Shown piece after piece: positions 41,078 through 49,082 of a DNA stretch of 64,000 nucleotides. The notes under the pieces are model-generated. The model was not told the DNA's origin. It saw only the letters and a list, made by a program, of their open reading frames with translations, and did no database searches. The stretch comes from Candidatus Accumulibacter cognatus (lineage in GTDB: Bacteria > Pseudomonadota > Gammaproteobacteria > Burkholderiales > Rhodocyclaceae). A program made the position numbers and the translations under genes. Where the stretch lies: positions 1-64,000 of the forward strand of contig CP058708.1 of NCBI GenBank assembly GCA_013414765.1, read 5' to 3'. Position 1 is the first letter of the stretch. Every line of letters begins with the position of its first letter.

Positions 41078-42250
41078 ATGTTTCGCTATCCCGAATTTTC
41101 TTCCTGGATGGCCACTGTTTCCAAGCATTTTCCGGGTTTGAGCAAACCGCTTGCGGCGGGCCTGGCGTGGTGGAGCCTGGGCATGATGCTCGCGCGGTCT
41201 TGCGCATTGAGTGCGGTGGCCGGCTTGCTGGCACCGCTGCGGGGTCAATCGTTCCACACGGTGCGCGAACGCCTGCGAGACAGGTATCGCGAAGCGAGCG
41301 CGAAAGCGGGGACGCACCGGGCCGAGCTCGATGTGACCGGGTGCTGGGCACCGTGGTGGGCCTGGGTGCTTGAAGGCTGGTCCGGCCAGCAAGTGGCGAT
41401 TGCCCTCGATGCGACGACTCTGGGCCAACGCTTTGTGGCGCTCGTGATCAGTGTGCTCTATCGGGGCTGTGCTGTCCCGGTCGCCTGGAAAATTCTGCCC
41501 GCCACCGAGAAGCCTCCGTGGCAGCCCGAATGGCTGGCCTTGTGGAAACACTTCAGCCAAGTTGTGCCGCCCAGCTGGACCGTGATGGTCCTCGCCGATC
41601 GAGACTTGCACGCCAAATGACTTTTCCAGGCGATTCAGGCACTGGGCTGGCACCCGCTGCTGCGCATCAATCAACAGGGCACGTTTCGACCTCGGGGTTG
41701 GTATCACGCGGGGTAACCTTGACCCAACGGGTAGCCGCCGTGGGCCGGTCCTTGGCGAGCCAAGGCACGGCCTTCCACGGCAAGGAGGCTCGACTGGAGT
41801 GCACGTTGCTGGGCCGCTGGGACGCCGGTCATCAAGAAGCGTGGCGGGTGCTGACCGATCTGTCGCCACAGGCCGCGGAGGTCTGCTGGTATGGGTTGCG
41901 GGCATGGATCGAGCCAGGATTCAAACGTCTGAAACGGGGTGGCTGGCCATATGGCCATACACCCGTATGGACGATCACGCGCGCGCAACGGCGGTGGCTC
42001 GCGATCGCCTTGGCCACCGGGTGGCTGCTGTCCGTCGGCGGCGAAGCCGAAGCGGCCTTGCCGGTCGCCACCTTGCCGACCGTTCCCGGAGCCGCTCGGC
42101 GGCAGAACAACGGTTGGCGTTTGGTTGGGATCTTCCGCCAAGGCTGGAATTTGATGATCGCCGCTTTGCTCGGCCATCAAATGATTCCCGTCGCGCACGC
42201 CGTCCCGGAACCTTGGCCAACTCTGCCACAGAACCAATGCTCGATAAAAA
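41078..42250 (+). pseudogene. IS4-like DDE transposase, stop codon and frameshift
   Basis: The first frame (from 41078) reads MFRYPEFSSWMATVSKHFPG and holds two acidic core positions, IALDATTLGQRF and VLADRDLHAK. It then hits TGA at 41618-41620, continues LFQAIQALGWHPLLRINQQG, and loses frame near 41700. The remainder is in another frame: VCWYGLRAWIEPGFKRLKRGGW with the likely catalytic Glu, then RAQRRWLAIALATGWLLSVGG. Together they make an IS4-superfamily transposase whose exact family I cannot name. The IS1182 copy inserted just upstream. It runs up to the PEP-CTERM gene. Confidence 0.7.
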
Positions 42251-42303
42251 CCTACACTTCTAAGATGGAAGCCCCCCCGGATTCTCGTCGAGTTGCAGGG
42301 ACG

Positions 42304-42987
42304 CTACGCGGTGTGCCGCCGCCGCAAGCAACCCAGACCAGCGATGCCGCCGATGAGCAGCAGCCAGGTCGACGGCTCGGGGACGAGCGACAGGTGCAGC
42401 GGGCCGCGCGTCGTGGACAACGGCGGGATGGTATCGAGCGACAGTTCGACGAACACGTCGAAGAAGCTGTCAATCCTGAATCTATCCCCTTGTCCGCCTT
42501 CTGCCATGATCGACGAAAAACCAGTAGACGGCACCGCGGGATCCAGGGTCAGTGTCAAGGTGTGTCCGAGCACCGGGCCGCTCAGCGAAAGCGCCAGCAG
42601 TTCGGTCGCCCAGATGCCAAGAGCGCTTGGCGATGTACGCCCGAAGATTTCCTCCTCGAGCGTGCCGGACAAGTTCACGGACCCGATCGGAACCCCTCCA
42701 AGGTTCGTCAAGGTGCCCACGTAGGACGCATTGGCGACGATGTTCTGACCTGATGAATCGAAAGTGGACGAAACGAGTGATGTCAGTGTAATCGTTCCCG
42801 GCACGACGCAGGCGCCCACCGCGGGGAAACAACCCACACCGATCGACGAAGCGTACGGAACGCCGAGGACCGGCAACGTTGGGGTGGCGGAAACGACGGA
42901 CGCGCGTGCTGTCGTGACACAGGCAAGCAAAGTGATGATGCCGGCAGTCAGCGCGGCAGAAAAGCGTCGATGCGGACCAAACATCAT
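42304..42987 (-). CDS. PEP-CTERM sorting domain-containing exported protein
   Basis: A 227-residue secreted protein with an N-terminal signal peptide (AALTAGIITLLACVTTARAS) and a mostly beta, Ser/Thr/Gly-rich middle. It ends with a textbook PEP-CTERM signal: VPEPST, then a hydrophobic helix LLLIGGIAGLGCL, then RRRHTA. Such proteins are cut and anchored by exosortase (XrtA/EpsH) and are typical of exopolysaccharide-forming, floc-dwelling Gram-negatives. No exosortase gene is in the window. The ATG at 42987 has AAGGAG six bases before it. The function of the mature part is unknown. Confidence 0.87.
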   Translation of the reverse strand: MMFGPHRRFSAALTAGIITLLACVTTARASVVSATPTLPVLGVPYASSIGVGCFPAVGACVVPGTITLTSLVSSTFDSSGQNIVANASYVGTLTNLGGVPIGSVNLSGTLEEEIFGRTSPSALGIWATELLALSLSGPVLGHTLTLTLDPAVPSTGFSSIMAEGGQGDRFRIDSFFDVFVELSLDTIPPLSTTRGPLHLSLVPEPSTWLLLIGGIAGLGCLRRRHTA

Positions 42988-43085
42988 GATGTTCTCCTTG
43001 CCAAAAAGATGGAGATGGACCTCGAGGATTCGAGATCCTGGCCACGACCTTAGCACGCTATCTTGCCGGCGTGCAATCTGGCCGG

Positions 43086-43838
43086 CTACTGGGGAAACCC
43101 CAACCGACCCAGTCCCGGCAGCTTGATGCCCGGCGACTTTAGATCTAGGCCGAGAGTGAGACCTAGCAGATTGATCTCGACACCCTCTTCCCAGCCGACC
43201 AGCACGCCGGCAACGCCGAGCACCGACACCTGCACGCCAGTGCCGCTCGGGCTACGCGCCAGTACGGCACCACCAGGCAGGAAATCCTTGCCAATCGCGG
43301 TCGGCGGCATGTCGACTCCCAGTTCGGGCACGGCGCGCGCGATATACGCGACAAAGGTGTTGCTGTTTGGACCGGGCCAGGTCCGATAGGTGCTCGGATA
43401 GGGATAATTGCGCACGGCAAGACTGACCCGCTCGATCAGTGCATCGACGTGCGGCCCACGCACATCCGCGAGTTTCTCAGGGAAAGCGCCAAACCAGTAG
43501 TTATCCGGCCCGGCGCGATTGACCCGGACCGTGCTCATTCCCTGGTCCACGCCCCACCCGACGACCTCATGGCGGGTGTAGTGCCCGGCACCGCTCGGCT
43601 TGGTGACGATCCAGGTATGCACGCCGAAGGCGCCGCGCCAACCAACCGTGCGTGCGCCGTAGACCTGGATCACCGCTTCAGGCGTGGTGGCCGGATCGGG
43701 CGCCTGACCGGAGGAGTCGCGGCGTGCCGTTCGCCAGTCGTTCCCGGCGCGCTCGAGGACGGTGCATCCAGTCGAGATCGCCACCGGCACCAGCATGCAC
43801 GCGGCCAGCGCGAAGCTCAGGCGGGTCGATCGGCGCAT
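43086..43838 (-). CDS. DUF3750 domain-containing putative lipoprotein
   Basis: A 250-residue protein of the DUF3750 family. The start ATG at 43838 gives a basic N-terminus and a signal sequence with a lipobox-like end (LSFALAACMLVPVAISTGC); the longer upstream frame lacks these features. The body contains QVYGARTVGWRGAFGVHTWIVTKP and HEVVGWGVDQGMSTVRV, then PGPNSNTFVAYIARAVPELG. The repeated His, Trp and Asn-rich blocks recall an NlpC/P60-like or transglutaminase-like fold, but a catalytic triad is not certain. It diverges from the prkA operon. Confidence 0.82.
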   Translation of the reverse strand: MRRSTRLSFALAACMLVPVAISTGCTVLERAGNDWRTARRDSSGQAPDPATTPEAVIQVYGARTVGWRGAFGVHTWIVTKPSGAGHYTRHEVVGWGVDQGMSTVRVNRAGPDNYWFGAFPEKLADVRGPHVDALIERVSLAVRNYPYPSTYRTWPGPNSNTFVAYIARAVPELGVDMPPTAIGKDFLPGGAVLARSPSGTGVQVSVLGVAGVLVGWEEGVEINLLGLTLGLDLKSPGIKLPGLGRLGFPQ

Positions 43839-43973
43839 GATCGCCACCCTCTGCCCGCAGGCTGTCTCGATGAAGCCGTAACGCAGCGGAGTCGCGGTTG
43901 CTGTGCTCCAGTCATGGGACGGCACCTGTTGATTCGTGAAGAATTGCTCATCGGAAAATTTTACACCTTGCCG

Positions 43974-43989
43974 TGGCACTCTCCTTGCA
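43974..43989 (+). promoter_or_regulatory. Sigma-54 promoter match 1 upstream of prkA
   Basis: TGGCACTCTCCTTGCA matches the -24/-12 consensus TGGCAC-N5-TTGCA, with GG and GC exactly ten bases apart. It lies 313 bases before prkA. Confidence 0.6.
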
Positions 43990-44011
43990 ATGACATCGAT
44001 AGTGTCATTAC

Positions 44012-44026
44012 GCACCAGTCTGGTGC
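44012..44026. promoter_or_regulatory. NtrC-like palindromic activator site
   Basis: GCACCAGTCTGGTGC is a perfect palindrome around three bases and resembles the NtrC consensus GCACCA-N3-TGGTGC. It is about 170 bases upstream of the second sigma-54 match, a normal enhancer distance. Confidence 0.6.
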
Positions 44027-44197
44027 ACACTCGTCGGAGGGCCTCTCCGCAACGCCAGGATCATGGCCGTGCCAACCACTGCAAAGCACCATCAGGCATT
44101 TCCTCCAGCAGAGGGCCAATCACGAGGAGCTCGCCGGTGCCCGACATCGGTCGCCAATGCGCGGCACGGAAGCCATCGGGTCAGCCATCAGGGGAAC

Positions 44198-44213
44198 TGG
44201 CGCGTTATTTGCT
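44198..44213 (+). promoter_or_regulatory. Sigma-54 promoter match 2 upstream of prkA
   Basis: TGGCGCGTTATTTGCT keeps GG and GC ten bases apart and differs from TGGCACG-N4-TTGCW at one position. It would start transcription about 75 bases before the prkA ATG. Confidence 0.6.
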
Positions 44214-44301
44214 TGACCAAAAGTGATATGCGTCAGTGCCGATTCGACCCGGCACGGTCGAGATCATCGGGGAGGATACAACCCGTTTATTGGAGATCAC
44301 C

Positions 44302-46224
44302 ATGGACATCGTCAGTCATTTTGCCGCCCGCTTCGACCGCACCCGTGAAGAGGAGCTTTCGCTGGAGGACTATCTCGCGGCGTGCAAGCGAGATCCGCTG
44401 AGCTATGCCAGTGCCGCCGAGCGCATGCTGCGCGCCATCGGCGAGCCGCAGACGGTGGACACCCGTAATGACCCGCGGCTGTCGCGCCTTTTCGCCAACA
44501 AGGTGATCAAGATCTATCCGGCCTTTGCCGAGTTCTACGGGCTTGAAGACTCCATCGAACAGGTGGTGAGCTACTTCCGCCACGCGGCACAGGGGCTTGA
44601 AGAGAAGAAACAGATCCTCTACCTGCTCGGTCCGGTCGGCGGTGGCAAGAGTTCGATCGCCGAGCGCCTTAAGTCACTGATGCAGGAGGTTCCTTTCTAC
44701 GCGATCAAGGGTTCGCCGGTGAACGAGTCACCGCTCGGCCTGTTCGATCCCGATGAAGATGGTGCCATCCTCGAAAAGGAATACGGCATCCCGCGCCGCT
44801 ACCTCACGCGCATCCTGTCGCCGTGGGCAGTGAAGCGGCTTGAAGAATTCGGCGGCGACATCCGCCGCTTCCGGGTGGTCAAGCGCTATCCGAGCGTGCT
44901 CAAGCAGGTCGGCATTGCCAAGACCGAACCCGGTGACGAGAACAATCAGGACATTTCGAGCCTGGTCGGCAAGGTCGACATCCGCAAGCTCGAAACCTAT
45001 GCTCAGGACGACCCGGACGCCTACAGCTTCTCGGGCGGCCTGTGCCTTGCCAACCAGGGACTGCTCGAGTTCGTCGAAATGTTCAAGGCGCCGATCAAGG
45101 TCCTGCACCCGCTGCTGACCGCGACGCAGGAGGGCAATTTCAAGGGCACCGAAGGCTTCGGCGCGATTCCTTTTGACGGCGTCGTGCTCGCGCACTCGAA
45201 TGAAAGCGAATGGAAAGCATTCCGCAACAACAAGAACAACGAGGCCTTCCTGGACCGCATCTACATCGTCAAGGTACCTTATTGCCTGCGTGTCTCCGAG
45301 GAAGTAAAAATCTACGAGAAGCTGCTGCGTGGTTCCTCGCTTGCGCAAGCTACCTGCGCGCCGGGAACCCTGCCAATCATGGCGCAGTTCGCGGTGCTGA
45401 CGCGCCTGAAGGAACCGGAAAACTCCAGCCTGTATTCAAAGATGCTGGTCTACGATGGCGAAAACCTCAAGGACACCGACCCACGCGCCAAGAGCTACCA
45501 GGAGTACCGCGATTACGCTGGCGTTGATGAGGGAATGAGCGGCATTTCGACCCGCTTCGCCTTCAAGATCCTCAGCAAGGTGTTCAACTTCGACTCGACA
45601 GAGATCGCTGCCAACCCGGTGCATCTGATGTACGTGCTCGAACAGCAGATCGAGCGCGAACAGTTCCCGGCCGAAACCGAGGCGAAGTACCTCGCTTTCA
45701 TCAAGGAACACCTGTCGGTGCGCTACGCCGAATTCATCGGCAAGGAAATCCAGACCGCGTACCTGGAAAGCTACAGCGAGTACGGCCAGAATATTTTCGA
45801 CCGCTACGTTACTTACGCCGATTACTGGATACAGGATCAGGAGTATCGCGACACCGATACCGGCGAGGTATTCGACCGCGCCTCGCTGAATGCCGAACTC
45901 GAGAAGATCGAAAAGCCCGCGGGAATCGCTAACCCGAAGGATTTTCGCAACGAGATCGTCAATTTCGTGCTTCGCGCGCGCGCCAACAACCAGGGCAAGA
46001 ACCCACTGTGGACCAGCTATGAAAAGCTGCGTACGGTCATCGAGAAGAAGATGTTCTCGAACACCGAAGAGCTGCTGCCGGTCATCAGCTTCAATGCCAA
46101 GGCCAGCGCCGACGACGTCAAGAAGCACGAAGACTTCGTCAATCGCATGGTCAACAAGGGCTACACATCGAAGCAGGTACGACTGCTCTGCGAGTGGTAT
46201 CTGCGTGTCCGAAAGAATTCTTGA
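44302..46224 (+). CDS. prkA: PrkA family serine protein kinase / AAA+ protein
   Basis: PrkA (YeaG in E. coli) is a AAA+ protein with a kinase-like C-terminal domain, linked to nitrogen starvation and stationary-phase survival. The 640-residue product has the usual length. Its P-loop is GPVGGGKSS near residue 110, and the sequence contains YAIKGSPVNESPLGLF, LSPWAVKRLEEFGGD and the C-terminal IKEHLSVRYAEFIGKEIQ. The frame is open to 44236, but the ATG at 44302 fits the family start and has GGAG before it. It heads the prkA-yeaH-spoVR operon and is preceded by two sigma-54 promoter matches and an NtrC-like palindrome, which agrees with nitrogen control known for E. coli yeaGH. Confidence 0.95.
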   Translation: MDIVSHFAARFDRTREEELSLEDYLAACKRDPLSYASAAERMLRAIGEPQTVDTRNDPRLSRLFANKVIKIYPAFAEFYGLEDSIEQVVSYFRHAAQGLEEKKQILYLLGPVGGGKSSIAERLKSLMQEVPFYAIKGSPVNESPLGLFDPDEDGAILEKEYGIPRRYLTRILSPWAVKRLEEFGGDIRRFRVVKRYPSVLKQVGIAKTEPGDENNQDISSLVGKVDIRKLETYAQDDPDAYSFSGGLCLANQGLLEFVEMFKAPIKVLHPLLTATQEGNFKGTEGFGAIPFDGVVLAHSNESEWKAFRNNKNNEAFLDRIYIVKVPYCLRVSEEVKIYEKLLRGSSLAQATCAPGTLPIMAQFAVLTRLKEPENSSLYSKMLVYDGENLKDTDPRAKSYQEYRDYAGVDEGMSGISTRFAFKILSKVFNFDSTEIAANPVHLMYVLEQQIEREQFPAETEAKYLAFIKEHLSVRYAEFIGKEIQTAYLESYSEYGQNIFDRYVTYADYWIQDQEYRDTDTGEVFDRASLNAELEKIEKPAGIANPKDFRNEIVNFVLRARANNQGKNPLWTSYEKLRTVIEKKMFSNTEELLPVISFNAKASADDVKKHEDFVNRMVNKGYTSKQVRLLCEWYLRVRKNS

Positions 46225-46266
46225 GATGGGTGACCCGGCATCAATCCATGGCGTGGAGGATCTCCC

Positions 46267-47541
46267 ATGCAACAGATCATCGATCGAAGGCTAGCCGGTA
46301 AAAACAAGTCGATCGGCAACCGTGAACGCTTCCTTCGCCGGCACAAGGAGCAGATCCGTGAGGCGGTGAAGCGCGCCGTCGCCGGGCGTGACATCCGCGA
46401 CATCGCTCAGGGCGAGGATATCCCGATTCCACGCCGCGACATCAGCGAACCGGTGTTCGGTCACGGCCCGGGCGGACGACGCGAAATGGTGCATCCAGGC
46501 AACCAGGATTTCGTTCGCGGCGACCGCATCGACCGTCCACAGGGCGGCAGCGGTCGGGGCGGTTCCGGGAAGGCTGGCGATTCCGGCGAGGGAGAAGACG
46601 ACTTCGTCTTTCACCTGACAAAGGAAGAGTTCATGCAGGTCTTCTTCGACGACCTGGCGCTGCCCAACCTGGTGCGTACGACGCTCGCCGACACCCCGGC
46701 CTACAAGACGCACCGGGCCGGCTTTTCCAGCGACGGGACGCCGAACAACCTGCACGTTGTTCGCTCCATGCGCGGCGCCATCGGCCGGCGCATCGCGCTC
46801 GGCAGCCAGGCGCGGCGGGAACTGGCCCGCCTTGAAGCACTTCTCGAGGCCCTGCTCGCACCGCCCGTTAACCCGTCGCGCCGGCAGGAAATCCAGGCCC
46901 TCGAGGGTGACATCGAAGCGCTGCGCGCGCACATCGCGCGCATCCCTTATCTCGACCCGATCGATCTTCGCTATCGCAACCGTGTGCGGACACCCGTGCC
47001 GACCGCCCGCGCGGTCATGTTCTGTCTGATGGATGTTTCCGGTTCGATGGACGAAGCGCGCAAGGACCTGGCGAAGCGCTTCTTTATCCTGCTCTACCTC
47101 TTCCTGACCCGGCACTATGAACGGATCGACATCGTCTTCATCCGACATCACACGCAGGCGCAGGAAGTCAGCGAACACGAATTCTTCCACGCCACGGAAA
47201 CCGGCGGGACAGTCGTCTCGAGCGCGCTTGTCCTCATGGAGCAGATCATCCGCGCCCGCTACCCAAGTGGCGAATGGAACATCTACGGCGCACACGCCAG
47301 CGATGGCGACAACTGGCACAACGACAGTGCGCGCTGCCGTGAACTGCTGGCGAACGCAATTCTGCCGCTGTGCCGCTACTTCGCTTATATCCAGGTGGTC
47401 GAGCAGGAGCAGAACCTGTGGCAGGAATACGCAGCGCTGGCGGCCATCACCGACGCCTTCGCGATGCGCAAGGCCAGTACGGCCGACCAGATCTATCCAG
47501 TGTTTCGCGAGCTGTTCAGCAAGGAAGTGAGGGCAATATGA
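46267..47541 (+). CDS. yeaH: DUF444 family protein YeaH/YhbH
   Basis: A 424-residue partner of PrkA. The N-terminal part is basic and conserved (IDRRLAGKNKSIGNRERFLRRHK; DIPIPRRDISEPVFGHGPGG). A Gly-rich linker follows (GGSGRGGSGKAGDSG), and then a von Willebrand factor A-like domain with the metal site DVSGSMDEARKD near residue 258 and HATETGGTVVSSAL. Its gene follows prkA by 42 bases, and its TGA overlaps the ATG of the spoVR gene. In E. coli yeaG and yeaH are co-transcribed and act together; the same is inferred here. Confidence 0.94.
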   Translation: MQQIIDRRLAGKNKSIGNRERFLRRHKEQIREAVKRAVAGRDIRDIAQGEDIPIPRRDISEPVFGHGPGGRREMVHPGNQDFVRGDRIDRPQGGSGRGGSGKAGDSGEGEDDFVFHLTKEEFMQVFFDDLALPNLVRTTLADTPAYKTHRAGFSSDGTPNNLHVVRSMRGAIGRRIALGSQARRELARLEALLEALLAPPVNPSRRQEIQALEGDIEALRAHIARIPYLDPIDLRYRNRVRTPVPTARAVMFCLMDVSGSMDEARKDLAKRFFILLYLFLTRHYERIDIVFIRHHTQAQEVSEHEFFHATETGGTVVSSALVLMEQIIRARYPSGEWNIYGAHASDGDNWHNDSARCRELLANAILPLCRYFAYIQVVEQEQNLWQEYAALAAITDAFAMRKASTADQIYPVFRELFSKEVRAI

Positions 47542-49082
47542 ACCATACCCTAAGCGACCGGCCGCTGCCGGCCCAGACGCCGGCGGCGAAACTGCCGGCG
47601 CCAAGCGACTGGACCTTCGAGCTGCTCCATCAGTATCACGAGGCCATCCGCAGCACCGCTCGGCGCTTCGGCCTCGACACATATCCCAACCAGCTCGAGA
47701 TCATCACCGCTGAACAGATGATGGACGCCTATGCCTCGGTCGGCATGCCAGTCAACTACCGCCACTGGAGCTATGGCAAGGAGTTCATTGCCACCGACCG
47801 GAACTACCGGCGCGGCCAGATGGGTCTGGCCTATGAAATAGTGATCAATGCCAACCCGTGCATCAGCTATCTGATGGAAGAGAATACGATGGCGATGCAG
47901 GCGCTGGTGATCGCACATGCAGCCTACGGCCACAATAGCTTTTTCAAGGGCAACTACCTGTTCCGGATGTGGACCGACGCCTCATCGATCATCGACTACC
48001 TCGTCTACGCCAAAGACTACGTCGCTGGCTGCGAAGAGCGTCACGGCATCGACGCGGTCGAACTGTTGCTGGACAGTTGCCATGCGCTGATGAACTACGG
48101 CGTGGACCGCTATCGCCGGCCGAGCCGGCTGAGCCTCTACGAAGAACGTGCACGGGCGGCGGATCGCGAAGCCTATGCGCAGCGGCAGGTCAATGAACTC
48201 TGGCGCACGTTGCCGCGACGACCAGAAAGGGAGGCCACCGAGAAGGAGGCGACACGTTTTCCCGCCGAGCCACAGGAAAACCTGCTCTATTTCATCGAAA
48301 AGAATGCGCCGCTGCTCGAACCCTGGCAGCGCGAAATCGTTCGCATCGTCCGCAAGGTGGCGCAGTACTTCTACCCGCAGCGGCAGACGCAGGTGATGAA
48401 CGAAGGCTGGGCAACCTTCTGGCACCATCACCTGCTGAACACCCTGTACGACGATGGCTACCTCACCGATGGCCTGATGATCGAGTGGCTCAAGTCCCAT
48501 ACCAATGTCGTGTTCCAGCCGCCGGTCGGCCACCCGTCCTACAACGGCATCAACCCCTATGCGCTGGGTTTCGCAATGTACTCCGACATCAAGCGCATCT
48601 GCGAAGCGCCCAGCGACGAAGACCGCAACTGGTTCCCGGACATCGCCGGCAGCGACTGGCTGGCCACTCTCGATCACGCGATGCGCAATTTCAAGGACGA
48701 AAGCTTCATCGGCCAGTACCTGTCGCCACGCCTGATGCGCGCCTTCCGTCTGTTCGCGATCGTCGACGACGAAAAGGCGCCGAAGCTGGAAGTTTCCGCC
48801 ATCCATGACGAAGCCGGCTATCGCATTCTGCGCGAGGCGATGTCGCGTCAGTACGACCTGGGTTCGCGCGAACCCAACATCCAGGTGTGGAGCGTCAACC
48901 TGCGCGGCGACCGTTCGCTGGTTCTCCGCCACACGCAGCACAACGAGCGCCCGCTCGACGACAGTGCCGAGGAGGTGCTCAAGCATGTCGCGCGGCTGTG
49001 GGGCTTCCCGGTCCATCTCGAGAGCATCGACAGCAAGGGCAAGAGGTCACGCCATTGGCTGGTGACTCCCGTCCCCGACTGA
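47538..49082 (+). CDS. spoVR: SpoVR family protein (YcgB)
   Basis: A 514-residue SpoVR protein. In Bacillus it is needed for the spore cortex; in Proteobacteria it travels with PrkA and YeaH, with unclear function. Clear marks are [62 protein letters not shown] (His-rich, metal-site-like) and [15 protein letters not shown]. The ATG at 47538 overlaps the previous gene by ATGA; the longer frame upstream is a shadow of yeaH. Its last 36 bases overlap the end of the convergent hybrid kinase gene. Confidence 0.95.
   Translation: MNHTLSDRPLPAQTPAAKLPAPSDWTFELLHQYHEAIRSTARRFGLDTYPNQLEIITAEQMMDAYASVGMPVNYRHWSYGKEFIATDRNYRRGQMGLAYEIVINANPCISYLMEENTMAMQALVIAHAAYGHNSFFKGNYLFRMWTDASSIIDYLVYAKDYVAGCEERHGIDAVELLLDSCHALMNYGVDRYRRPSRLSLYEERARAADREAYAQRQVNELWRTLPRRPEREATEKEATRFPAEPQENLLYFIEKNAPLLEPWQREIVRIVRKVAQYFYPQRQTQVMNEGWATFWHHHLLNTLYDDGYLTDGLMIEWLKSHTNVVFQPPVGHPSYNGINPYALGFAMYSDIKRICEAPSDEDRNWFPDIAGSDWLATLDHAMRNFKDESFIGQYLSPRLMRAFRLFAIVDDEKAPKLEVSAIHDEAGYRILREAMSRQYDLGSREPNIQVWSVNLRGDRSLVLRHTQHNERPLDDSAEEVLKHVARLWGFPVHLESIDSKGKRSRHWLVTPVPD

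Noticed and set aside
46291-47682. 463-codon open frame on the minus strand opposite yeaH
   Set aside because: Complete overlap with the well-supported yeaH and spoVR genes, and no family match.
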